Shown: positions 45,001 through 57,060 of the stretch, in pieces
Layout of the letters: every line of letters begins with the position of its first letter
Position numbering within the stretch: the stretch's first letter is position 1
Origin: Heterodera schachtii
Taxonomy: Eukaryota > Nematoda > Chromadorea > Rhabditida > Heteroderidae
Assembly (NCBI GenBank): GCA_023374025.1
Contig: SIJG01000114.1
Location: 218,322-282,321 of the forward strand
Length of the DNA: 64,000 nucleotides
Reading direction: 5' to 3'
Notes under the pieces: model-generated
What the model was told of the DNA's origin: nothing
What the model saw: only the letters and a program-made list of their open reading frames with translations
Database searches by the model: none
Made by a program: the position numbers and the translations under genes

Positions 45001-45745
45001 ATTGAAATGTAAAAGCAATCTAATCCAAAATATTCATTTAAATAAAAAATTATAACAATAAAACTAAATGAATAAATGCACAATAATTATTAAATCGCTA
45101 TAAGGCAAATACATACACAAACCATAATAAAAATTAAAAAACAAATACCTAAAAATCTAAATAAATAAAAAAAATATTTTTAAATATTTAGTCTTCAATC
45201 AAAAAGATAACTAATACGTTTAATACCAAAAACTATAAATAAAAATTTATATAATTTTAAAATTATTTTATAAAATCTTATAAAATGCATCGTGGCATGT
45301 CATCGAGATCACTTGTTGTCGTCGGCTACTATTGGACCCAGATTTGATTTTAAAAATATCAATTTTTTGTTTATATTGTTATAAATAAATGATTCATAGG
45401 TTCCTATTTAACTAATTGAAACAGAAAAAATCGAAGTGTATAAGCAATTTAACCCAAAATTTACTGTAATAACGAAATAACAAAACAAAAACAGACAACA
45501 GAACACGATGGACGTGAACATCTTAAAAATATGAAAGGCGGGATTCATGACTACAAGAAATGGATATTAAATCATTTAAATAAAAAATTGTAACAATAAA
45601 AATAAATGCACAATAATATTAAACCGATATACGGTAAACCCATACAAACAACAACAAAAAATCTTTAAAACATAAAACCAAATATTTTAAATTACAAAAA
45701 AGTTATATTTTTAAAGAATAATCATAAATGTAAAAAGGTAACCGA
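45001..45745 (+). repeat. degenerate direct repeat, two copies
   Basis: Bases about 45001-45215 and 45540-45745 align: CATTTAAATAAAAAATT(A/G)TAACAATAAAA, AAATGCACAATAAT, ATTAAA(T/C)CG(C/A)TATA, then ATACA(C/A)A. The unit is about 540 bp. The interval holds a GC-richer islet at about 45285-45345 that appears only once. The copies are clearly diverged. Confidence 0.6.
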
Positions 45746-46949
45746 TTTATAATCATCATTGCAAAGGTTATTTAATAAATTTTAATTAATAATAAATAGA
45801 TAATTTATTTTTAGAAAATTTAATTACTTTTTTATTATGTATAAAGAATGGTTTTTTATGGTTAAAATGAATCTATTTTTATACAAAAATTTTTAAATAC
45901 GGGCAACGAAAATTTACAAGATAAAATTTGTATTATTATATTCTTGAACTAAGTGATTTCAATTTTTATAACGAAAAAAAGACGATTAAAAATTTTTTAT
46001 TCGATTTTTCGTCATTTTAATTTATAAAATATTAAAATTAATTTCATTACACTTATGTTCTTTTTAATATAATTTTAAGGTTTTTTTTTATATAAGTGAT
46101 AGGCATTGATAAAAAATAATTCAATAAAATTTATTAATATTAAAAAAGACGAATTATTAAAACATTGAAATCGTAATTCAAAACGAAAATAATTAGTAAT
46201 TTTAAAAAAATAATTGATTTTGTTCACTGAACGACTTTCTTTTAAATAAATCATTTATTACATGGATTAAGAAATTCTAAAACTATACAAAAAGAAATTT
46301 CATTATTTTATTCTCTTTTTTAGTTTTATAAAGTTTTTTTAATTTCTAATTTAAAATTTAAATTATGCTAATAACTACTCAAACAACAAACATAAATAAT
46401 TAAACAACTGATATCGATTTTTGTTATGGTAATTTGTAAGGATATTGAAATAATATTTTTATTAATAAAATCAAAAATTAATTATAAACAAAAAAATTCA
46501 TCAACCAATAATTAAAGAGTTAATTTTTTATTAAATGAAATAAAAATTAATGATATCTGTTAAAAGAATATGAAAGAAACAACCAATTCTGTTTTAAAAA
46601 AATTAGTATTAACGATTCAAAATTCAAAAGCTTCAAATTTAAAGAATAGAAATTATTAAACTGAATAATATTGTAAAATATGATGAAGTTATACATAAAA
46701 AAATAATTATTCAATTTGGGCGATTGACATTTGGTGCAGATTCGGCACTTTTTATAAAACCCAAAAATATGAAAAAATTTCTCAGAAATTAATTCAAATT
46801 TTTGAAAAACACTAAAAAACAATATTAAAATTAATAGTATAAAATATTTCCATAAATAAAAATTGAAAAGGAAAGTAGAAATAACCAATAATATAAAAAT
46901 AACAAAGAAAGAAATAATCAATAATAACAAAAATGAAGAATGTCATTTC
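45746..46949. other. AT-rich spacer, no gene accepted
   Basis: Contains a 127-codon open frame on the minus strand (46547-46930) that starts at TTG, lacks any ATG in its first two thirds and is almost entirely Phe/Leu/Ile/Tyr, as expected for T-rich DNA; it is not called. Nothing else is recognised. Confidence 0.65.
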
Positions 46950-47345
46950 TAGGGTTCGGAATTATATGCACATAAAATCTTAAAATATGCGCATGAAATA
47001 TGCACCAAAAATTGCAAAATATGCATATAAAAAATGAAAAATATGCACATAAATTTTTCCAAATTTAGGGCAAAATTTTCAAAATTTCTTTAAATTTGTT
47101 AAATATAAAGTAAAATCTTCAAAAATGGCTAAATGTGGTATTAAAAATCATTTTAGGAGAAAAAAAGATGATAAAGCTAAAATTTACTCATTTTTAGCGA
47201 AAAATCAATACCAAAAGCGAAATTTTGCTTTTTTTGCTTATTTTTGACATAAATTAACCATTTTTTAAGAAAATTTAAATTTATTCAATATTTTTCGTGA
47301 AAATTTTGCTAAAAAATTATTGTTTGGAAAATTTTCCTGTTTTTG
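46950..47345 (+). mobile_element. candidate hAT-like transposon end with ATATGCACATAAA repeats
   Basis: Begins TAGGGTTCGGAATTATATGC, which resembles the YAGGG-type ends of hAT transposons, and continues with four or five copies of a word like ATATGCACATAAA within 46970-47055. It then runs into low-complexity sequence with words such as AGCGAAA(A/T) and TTTTGCT up to about 47345. No matching opposite end or 8-bp target duplication was found, so it may be a truncated non-autonomous copy. Confidence 0.35.
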
Positions 47346-50300
47346 AGGTAAAATAATTTATTGTATTCCATTTTTTTATTTTTAAATAATAATCACTTTA
47401 AAATAAAACATTTATTCTTATATTGATCAAAGAAAAGTTTCTCTTTATATTTTTAAATTATTTTAACCAGTTAAGTGCTAATATTTATTATTTTTCTCTT
47501 ACTAAATAATTTTTAGCATTCTTTCAAGTATTTTCGATTCCTTCGTTCCGAATTTGGTGCCGCCTAATTATCAGTGGAAAAATAGGGCTTTTGCACATTT
47601 CTTTAAAAGTTACTGCTAAAAATTTCTAATTTTTGATAATTTATTTTCTTAAGCATTTTGGCATTTTTCATAGTATTTATTTAAATATGTTATAAATCCT
47701 TACACTAATTTTAAATAGTCATATTTGATGGTTATTTTATTTTATAACGGCCTTTATTTATATGATTAAAAATGTTTAATTTTTTTACTATATTATAAAA
47801 TATGTTTTGGATTACAAAATTAATACATTTTTATATCAAATGAAAATTGTCCTTCATTTGATGCTTATATTAGTTCTCTTTTTTATAATATTGGTGTTAA
47901 AAATAAGAAGCTTTTCTTAAATATTTGCAATTTTCATCTAATTAGTCATTTATTACAGTATTTTATCATCTCATAGACGCGGTTATTCATTTTTCGCGGA
48001 ATCGATTCCTTTTGAGCCCATAGAGTCACAATTTTTGATAATTTCTTTCATTTAATTATTTTTAATTAAAGCACTACACTCTTTACATTCTATTCTCTGA
48101 TTAGGTAATTAGATGATGTATATAATATAGAATTTTGGTTATTTTGTTTATAGGTTTTTATCATATTTTAATATATTCTTATTAAAATTTATAAAATGAA
48201 TTTATATAACTACAACAGTAATGTATTTAAAATTGAAGGATTTGCAAAGATCGAAAACAGGAAAGTGTAAATCCATTTATTGAATAATTTAAATTATTAC
48301 TTTAATGCGTTTTTTAAATATATTAAACGGTACAATTTCTCAATATGGTAATTTTGTAATATTTTATTTTTTTAACATTTTTAAATTTGAACATTTCATT
48401 AAATTGAAAAATTTATTAAAATTATTTCGAAGTTTTGTTTAAATTGTTCTGATATTAATTATCATTTTTCAAATTTTTGAATAATATGTCTAATTTTTCC
48501 ACCGATAATCGCTTTTTTTCAATTTCAGCTCTGATCTCTTCCGTGGGGTTCAGCCTTCTTAACTGATTTTACCATATTATAATTATTCAGTAATTTACTA
48601 TGATTTAGTTTTGAAATTTTTAATGTTAAATTAATCTTATGAATTTTTAAAATTTGTCCAAAAAGTTTAAAAAGCATTAATTATATTCTAAAAATCCAAT
48701 GTAAAATGGTCAGTCAACCAAATTTAAATTAATGAAGGAACAAAAAGGCCAAGAATAATTGAGCATTTAAACAAAAACACTGCAAAGAATAATCAGGTAA
48801 AAAATTATAAATTGAAAGTAATTATGGTTGTAGAAGAAATTGTTATATATTAGATAACGTAATTAAAAAACTTAATTGTAAAATTATACAATAAAATAAA
48901 ATAAATTAATTTAACATAATTAATCATTATTTCTACAATAAGTTAATTGAAGCGGGAAATTAATGTAACTTGCACAATGTTTAAAAAAGTTTTTTTATCT
49001 ATGAAATTATTTCAATATTATAAGCTGTGAAATACTGTTATTGAAGCAAAAATAGTGTGAAAATAGCAAAACACCGACATAAAATTAATTTCTTTTTGAA
49101 GAATATCAGCAAGTTCTCATAATCTAAGACTATTTAAAAAACACTAAAAGAATTCAAAAAAAAAAGTTAAAATTTAAATACCAAAATAACATTGCATAAG
49201 AAATAATATGAAATAAATATAATGCTTTAAAATATTTTACATTTTTGCATTAATAATTAGCAAAAATAATTGACCATAAAAAGAAAAGCATGATAATCTT
49301 CGCCAGCATTTAATGTTTGAAAATTCCACGCTTGAAAAAAATTCAGATGACGTGGTTTATAAAAAAACACACATAATAAAGATAATAACTATTTATAAAA
49401 ATACTTAAAATATATAAAAAAAATATCTAAGAAATAAATATAAAAAAGTCGAATTTATCTTAAAAATAATTCTTTGTTAATATCAAAAAAGAGAGAAGCC
49501 TCGAATTAAAAAGATAATGTACCAATTCATAAAGTAATGGACAATCGTGAGCAAGCCCCATAATATTTCAAACAAAATCAAACATTAAATTGTGGAACGT
49601 AAGAAAATATTTTCAGAAATTTAAAATACATTTCAAATAATTTTTAAAAAATTATATAAAAAAATATTTATGGGAATAATTAAAAAATATTCAAATTCAT
49701 ATGGCATTTAAAAAATTTAATTAAAACATGTTATTATTCTTTTGTTTAAATAATTCATTTTAATGTATAATAAAGGCTATTATTTCAATAATTATAATTG
49801 ACAATTCTTTTTTTAATTGAATTTGATTCATTTTGTAATGTTCTTTCTCATTTTAATATACACACCCAAATTTTGTATTTCTCTTATATTATATACAATT
49901 AATAAAAGTATTTTTCAATTAATTTGACAAAATTATTGAATAAAATATTATTACTTTATAATATTATAAAAGAATAAAACCAACAGCTCTCTCTATTTCA
50001 TGCAAATCGACAGTCAACACCAGCAGATAATAAAAAACCTTTTTTCTATATATACAAAATTTTTATAAATAATACTTTTTACAACAAATTCAGTAAATAA
50101 ATAATTGAATCTAAAAATTATTGCATTTAAATTGCATTATTCGAAAGGATTACTTTTTTTAGCGTATGTTAAAAAAATAAAGAAATGTTTTTTATTATTA
50201 AATATTAAAATATTTCTTTAAATAAAAAAATATTTATAGCAATCATTAGATCATGTTTCGCTTTTTCTCTTCATTGTTTTTTTCAAAAATTTAATAAAAT

Positions 50301-53300
50301 ATTTATTAATTTTCTAGTGAATTTTATAAAGATAATTTTTAATGTTTTATCTTTCTCTCGTTATCATTTTAAATTTTCTTTCCATAGGAAATATTAAAAA
50401 AAAATTTTCTGTCACTTTTATCGTTTTCTCTCATTCATTTCTCTAAATTTATGATATTTTCAAATAAAAAAAGGCATGCATAACGACTTGAAAACACGAA
50501 AAATTCGGCCATAATTGTATAAAGTTGTTGAATTTATTATTTTGTATAAGAAAATATTACAATTTAATAAGGATTTTATTCTAAATCTAATAAAGTAGTT
50601 AGACATAATAAATAATTTATTTTTTTAATTGTTGTTCAATAACTAAATATATAATGAAAATTTATATATATTTCTGGTTTCTGCTTGTTTTAATTATTTT
50701 GTATCCCTTTATATTAAAAATTAACATCTATTTAATATTGGTATTTCGTTATTTATTTGGATGAAATAAATTTATCTTTTTAATTTTCTCTTAATTAATG
50801 CTTCCAATAATAACTTAAATTTTCATGATATTTTTTTGAGAAATCTTAAATTATTACTTTTTCATTCACATTATTGTAAAAGCATTAAAAATTGATAAAA
50901 TTAAAAGAAACTATTCCTTAATAAAAAAAAATAAAAATATAAAAATTTATTATTTTATTTTTTTAATTTTAATATATGAAGCATAATGTTTAATGAAAGT
51001 TTATATGGGAACATCTAAATATGTCGTTAACATCGTTAAAAAAGAAGAATAGAGAAATATTAACAATTCGCCAACAATAAATACATTTATTATTGAAAAT
51101 TCCAAAAAATAATAAAGAAAATTGAAGAAAAAGTTAAATATGCCGAATTTTTATTTAACAAAGAACTAAATGACTAGCCAAAAATATATTATGGAAAAGG
51201 AATATATTTGCCAAAGTAAGTTAGATGAAATTTTCTTTTACAACAAGAAAATAATTTTAAAATAATTATAATTATACAACAAATGTCTAATATAAAAACA
51301 TAAAAAATTGATCAGTTATAAGCCAAAAAATTATTGTTAAGGATATGTGTATTAACACATTGGACTAGCATGAGTAAATAATACATAAAATAATATCGCT
51401 ATAAATATTTTTTTATTTTACAAATTAAAATACCAAAACAATGTAAAAAATAATATAAATGATTGAATATTTTATAGAGATGATAAAGTCAAAATCTAAT
51501 ATATCTTTTTTCATATTAATATATAATTTCAACAATGAAAAAATTATAAAAAAAATAATATTCCTTTTTAGCATAATTTAAATTATCATTAAAATAAAGA
51601 TAAAATGATGAAATATAAAAATTAATTTTCTGGCGTTGATAATTAAAAATGCATAAATTTTAATCAAAGAAAAATATATGAAATTATAATAAAATTAAAA
51701 TATCAAGTATAAAATGATTTACATACAAAATTTCTTATTTAGAATGACGACCTCAGAAAAATTTTTAATAAATACAAATATGGAAATTTGAAAAAGATTG
51801 ATGCATTTTCAGACACTGTTGACCTCATACGATCAAGTAATTCATAATTATTCATTGAAGAAAAAATTAACGCTACTAATTAAATTATTTATTAAACTAA
51901 AATAATTGAAAGAAAACAAATTTTCAACTTTTAAAATAATCTCATACGGAGCAAAACTTCAACTGATTAGAACTTAGGATAAAATAATTATATTATATTA
52001 TGATTTTATAACCAATCTCTAAAAAGCGATACTGTACAATAACAAAATTTATAATTTTCATTACAATAATTATATTGTAATAATATGCCTAATCCTTTCA
52101 TGTGAAAGACAAACCCTGAACAATTTAATATATTTTAATTGTAAATAAGTTAAATTAAATTAAAAGGAGTAAAACTGGCTGATGAATTAAAAAAAAACTG
52201 AGAAAGGGCATTCCCAATGCTTAAATTTTAATTTTTTTTTCCTATAATTGAGCAAATTGTTCTCCAAATAGTTGTAGCATAATCTTGATCATTTTTATGC
52301 CTTATTTTGATTATTCGCTTATACAATTATTCCAGTTTGATCAATTTCATACTTCCCCAAATCTCTATTTTTTGGTTCCATTAAAAAATTCTATTCTAAT
52401 AAAAATGGAAACTGAGAACTTATTGTTCAAAAAATTATTTTTCAATTTTAAGATAGGTTAGCTACAAATAAGCAAACTGTTATTATCATTTTACTGAGGA
52501 TTTTTAAAATTGATTGGTAAAATAAGCAAAAAGTGTTTAACTTTAACATTTTTTTTACCTAAAATTGTAATATTTTACCGCATTCAAAAAAAATCGACAA
52601 GAATGTATAATATAAAATGTCAAAAATTTGATTGTAATTGCAAAAATAATTTTAATGTTAAGTTGGTAACAAATGCTAACAATTTTCTAAACTATGACAA
52701 AAACAAATATTAATGATTTTTCAGCTAAAAAATAAAATAATACATAAATCTATAAAAATAATAAAAGAAAAATAGAAAAAAAATTGAAGACATTTTATAA
52801 TGCAAAAATAAAAATAATTTTAAATTCTTGCATTCAATTTTTTCTACTTTAAAATAGATCTTTATAAAATAAAAATAATAATTTTTATATAAAATATATA
52901 ATTTAAGAAAAAATCGCAATAAACCATCATTTACAATAAACAAATTACAAAAATGGACAGAAACGACAAATTCAACTAAAACGAAAACTTATTTTATGTT
53001 AAAGCCATTAAAATCAATAGTTAATTAAAGAATTTAAAAAATTAGCACACACTGTAAATAATAAAAAGTTTAAAATATTTATTTAAATGCAAATCATATT
53101 TTCCAATATAAACCAATTAAACAATTACTACAATTAAATATGTTAATAGCATGTCAATCAAATCGTAAAAAGAAAAGAATTTTATCATTAATTCAAATTA
53201 TTTTAATATTAAATTTAATTTTCTTATATGCTCATAGAATCAAAAATAATGATTCATTTTAAATTTATAAAATAAATTTGAATAGCAGAATTATTTTTTT

Positions 53301-54750
53301 TTAAATATTCAATAGTTTAAGAGCTTCTGAAAAGAACAAATAAGATTAAAGTAACAAGCAAATTAAAATTTCAATAATATAAAAATTAATTTTGTGCAAC
53401 ATAATACTTTTAAAGCTCTATTATATTTATTCTCTAAAAAAACATGTTTCAATTCTCTAAATAACAAAAAAAAAGTTCGAAAAAATCTTAATTATTACAA
53501 ATATTAAAGTAGGAATATTAAAAAGAACAAAATAGAAAAAAGTGATAGATATAGAAATAAATAAAATGGAAATATCAATAATCTATAGTTAATATATTTC
53601 AGTGAGAAAAAATTTGATTTATATTACTTTTAATATTAGAATTTTTGTTTTTTTTAAACGGCAAACATTTATTAAAATGCAGATATAGCTAATTTATAAT
53701 TTTATCATTGCATTTTATAATTTTTCTTGTTAAAAATATACATATAAATTGTCTGTTGACTATATTTCCATATTAGATAAAATTAACATTGACTAAATTA
53801 ATCTTTTTAATATTTAAAATTCTTCGATTATTCTAGTTTGTTTTTAAATTGTTTCTGATATGAAGGATTGTATAAATTTGTACAATTTATTACTTATTCC
53901 ATTTATTCATGTTCAGCGAAATTTTTGGCATTATTAAAATAATTATTTATAATGAATATTTTAAATGCAAGATTTATTAGCAGTTAAATATTGCTGTCAA
54001 GGTAAAATAGTAAGTTGGTTTTTAATACATCATTTCTTAGTATAAACTTAAATAATATGGTTTGTAATTCGTTTTATTTCCAATCAAATGAATCATAAAA
54101 ATGCCTGAAAATATAAATATAAAATCAAATAAAAATTTAACCAAAAATCAAAAAGAAACACTAAGTTTTAAAAAGCTGAAAAATTCTTAAACTAAATAGT
54201 GCATTTTGATTTGTGATATAAAATGAATCGAAAATAAATTAGTATCATATTAATTGTAATAGTTTGAATAAAAGCAAGAAAAAACATATATATGCAATGA
54301 TAAACTAAGAAATATCAAACAATCGTTATTTTTCAAAGTGATGAGAAAGCTCATTAATAAGCAAATTATAATTTAAAAAATTGTTGAAAAGAATTCCTTG
54401 GCCAATCTTAATCTAGAGCATAATTAAATCGGGATTTAATGGATTGTATACCAATAATTCAATAATACGCCTTTAACCGCAGAAGTATTTAAAGGCGCTA
54501 AACTCGAGAACGATTTTTCACTTTTCTGCGATCAATGTCAAGTGATTCAAAATACTATTAAAGTCTTACAATTTTTTCAAATCGATTTCTTTCCGATGCT
54601 GTTCAATTTTACCATGGCTTTTTTTGGCTTTACTTTTTTAAATTATTTATTTTTTGTTATCCATAGTAATATTTATGCATAAGACAATTTTCCTGATAGA
54701 TATTAGAGAATTAATATTTGTCATAAAAGGTTGTGAATTTTGACTTATTT
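47346..54750. other. AT-rich desert, no gene seen
   Basis: T-rich on the plus strand to about 48650, A-rich to about 49700, T-rich to about 50900, then A-rich to about 53600. No coding-like ORF. A short perfect hairpin, CGCCTTTAA / TTAAAGGCG with a 12-nt loop, is at 54468-54497. GC-richer islets lie near 48530-48560 and 54370-54560. Confidence 0.7.
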
Positions 54751-55160
54751 TCAGTTAGCTATAGATCAACCATGTTAAATTTTTTGCTATTTTTGATTGT
54801 GATTTTCATATAATTTAATTTTCTATTTTTTTTTAATTTCATGGTCGATTCAAACTTTTTTTTCCAAAATTGGCGTTAGCGGGATAACTCGTAATTATAT
54901 TTTGGAGGAACTAAACATAATTATTTAAAAATTTCGTTGAACTAATTTAAATTTCAAACTTTTAATTCCCCAAATAGATTTTGATTCTCTTCCTTGTATG
55001 CCGTAAAATAAATAAGAGGAATATATTTTTATTTAAGTTTTCAACTAACTCTAGATCAAACATATTAAATTTTTGCTATTTTTGATTGTGGTTTTAGATA
55101 ACTTGTTTCTATTTTTTTTAATTTCATCGTTCTTACAATTTCCAAAAGCTGGCATTTTCG
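54751..55160 (+). repeat. degenerate direct repeat, about 290-bp period
   Basis: Bases 54751-54880 and 55041-55160 share TCA(G/A)(T/C)TA(G/A)CT(A)TAGATCAA, TTTTTGCTATTTTTGATTGTG, TTCTATTTTTTTTAATTTCAT and a CCAAAA...GGC(G/A)TT end in order. No coding content. Confidence 0.6.
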
Positions 55161-56061
55161 TTGACAAAATATTTAAAAATATTTATTATATTTAATGAAA
55201 ATTAATGGATAATTTTTAATTAAAGTTTGTTTGTTGTTATGTGGTTCAGTAAAAATAAATTATATGTTTAAACTTTCTATTTGATATTAAAACTGCAATT
55301 TCATTCTTTAATAAAAAAATTTCTCTTTATGGAGATTTATATTAAATAAAAAATTATTTTAACTATAAAAATATTATTTAATTATAATTTGTATTCTAAT
55401 AACCTGAGCATTCTTTAAAATTTAAATATTTTAAAAGCCAATTTTTGAACAAATAATTCATATATAAATTTATCTGAATTTATATTGAATTTTAAGCTTG
55501 TTGTTTTTTTTCAAATAATTTAGAAAGTTATTTATTTTTACTTGTTATATGCTTAATAAAAGAATTTCCATTAAAATAAAAATTAAATTTAAACTATAAG
55601 GATATGACTTGCAATTTGAAAAGATAAATTTTAAAATTATATTACTAAATAAATTATATAATTACTTTCAAATTTAACTCCAATTCAAAGATAAGAATGC
55701 CCAGCGAAAAAATAAAATTGGTGTTATATTGGAGTTAAGTTATAACTTACAAGTAATATCATTCGTTTTATTTCAAATTATTTACCAAAGAGTTAATATG
55801 ATACATAAAATTGTAAACATAAATCATACTTACATTTAGCCTAATAGCTATTTGTCAAATAAAAAAGAATTTACAAAAAATTATTAGAATGGAAGTTAAA
55901 TAAAACACATTTAAATATTTAAATCTAACTGTTAATGAACATTAATAATCTACCTTCGATATTCAATGAGACAATCCCAATCCCAACTCTCAACAAGGAA
56001 TATAGCCGGTTAATGAATTAAGGCCATTTATATAAAATTTAACTAAATCAACTCTATTAAA
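55161..56061. other. AT-rich spacer with a partial module A copy
   Basis: No gene. Bases 55749-55796 (AATATCATTCGTTTTATTTC...CAAAGAGTTAAT) resemble the end of module A at 38589-38630 and at 57011-57060, giving a third partial copy. Confidence 0.5.
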
Positions 56062-56495
56062 TTTTCAAACAAAGAATACATTCTATTGCGACCAGATCGC
56101 TGGAATAATAATTAAAAAGATAACCGAAATTAAAAACAAATTACTCTTTTAACTATTTAATATATTTAAAAATAAAAGGAGAATGAAAAGGCATATTAAT
56201 ATAAATATCTGTTATTTATATTTAAACATTTCTATAATTCTCTTGAAGCATACAACAATATTACCTTAGAATGGTTAGCAAATCCAACCGAAAATACCAA
56301 AATTATAAACATTAAGGCAATGCCAATTGGAGTTTCGGCAATCTGGCGGACGATGTTACAAGCAAAAATTTGTAAATTTGAAAATTATATTTTCATACTT
56401 AAACATATTATAAACTTACATTTAATTGACAATTTGAAATATCGAGAGTTGACTGACAAGGGAAGAAAAAATTATAGAAAATTAATTATTGACAA
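56062..56495 (+). repeat. 434-bp duplicated module B, copy 2
   Basis: Same length and about 98% identical to 38632-39065; flanks unrelated. In this copy module A does not precede it. A diverged module A lies about 410 bp downstream instead. Confidence 0.9.
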
Positions 56496-56526
56496 ATCGC
56501 AAACAAAAGATAAATTATATATATAA
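56200..56526 (+). CDS. conserved ORF in the duplicated module, copy 2
   Basis: Same frame as copy 1, open from 56200 to TAA 56524-56526, with its internal ATG at 56320. From the ATG to the end of the shared module (58 codons) the protein is identical to copy 1. The C-terminus differs because the duplication ends inside the ORF: here it reads IIDKSQTKDKLYI, in copy 1 IIDNF. Loss of identity right at the C-terminus shows that at least one copy has a replaced tail. Product unrecognised. Confidence 0.35.
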   Translation, partial: YKYLLFIFKHFYNSLEAYNNITLEWLANPTENTKIINIKAMPIGVSAIWRTMLQAKICKFENYIFILKHIINLHLIDNLKYRELTDKGRKNYRKLIIDKSQTKDKLYI

Positions 56527-56903
56527 ATTTTTAATTTGTTTGTAAAAACCTAAATTATTATAATTAAATTATTTAACTGCCTTATAATCTCCCGCCAACA
56601 ATAAGTGAATAGCTATTTGTTAGAGAATTGTATAATTTCAAGAAGAGAAACAAAACAAAAATCTAATAATGTGCAAATCTATGCTTCTTTTTAACCTGCT
56701 CTTGTGTAATTCATTTTGGTTAATGAATTTTAATTTAGAAATAATTTAGGTTTAGCACCTACATATTAAACAAAATTGGTACTATAAATGATCAATTTTT
56801 TTATTAATAAAAACCTTGAAATTCTATTTTTGCAAAAATCTGTTAATATCAAAATTTTTCACTGCAACGGTAGGGTAACACCTGACAAATTCATTATAAA
56901 GAA

Positions 56904-57060
56904 TTTCTAGACAAATTTATTTAAATTGATCATGTTGTTAAATTTGAAACAGGCTTCAGAGCTGTTATTATTCTATAAATTTTCTAGTGATTTCTATGAA
57001 AAGCACCTTTTGTAATATTTTTGTTTACGTTTTATTTCAATTTATTTAGCAAAGAGTTTA
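56904..57060 (+). repeat. dispersed repeat module A, copy 2
   Basis: Moderately similar to 38469-38630, same orientation, but placed after module B instead of before it. Confidence 0.55.

Noticed and set aside
46547..46930. 127-codon minus-strand ORF with hydrophobic start and CRICTKC
   Set aside because: It begins at TTG with no early ATG, consists mostly of Phe/Leu/Ile/Tyr from T-rich DNA, and has no recognisable domain; the cysteine cluster is too short to count.
48530..48570. Possible tRNA B-box (GGGGTTCAGCC)
   Set aside because: No A-box or cloverleaf could be formed around it; no tRNA was found anywhere in the window.
52510..52943. ORFs of 67 and 72 codons on opposite strands
   Set aside because: Low-complexity Lys/Asn/Phe/Tyr translations typical of AT-rich DNA, no domain and no conservation within the window.
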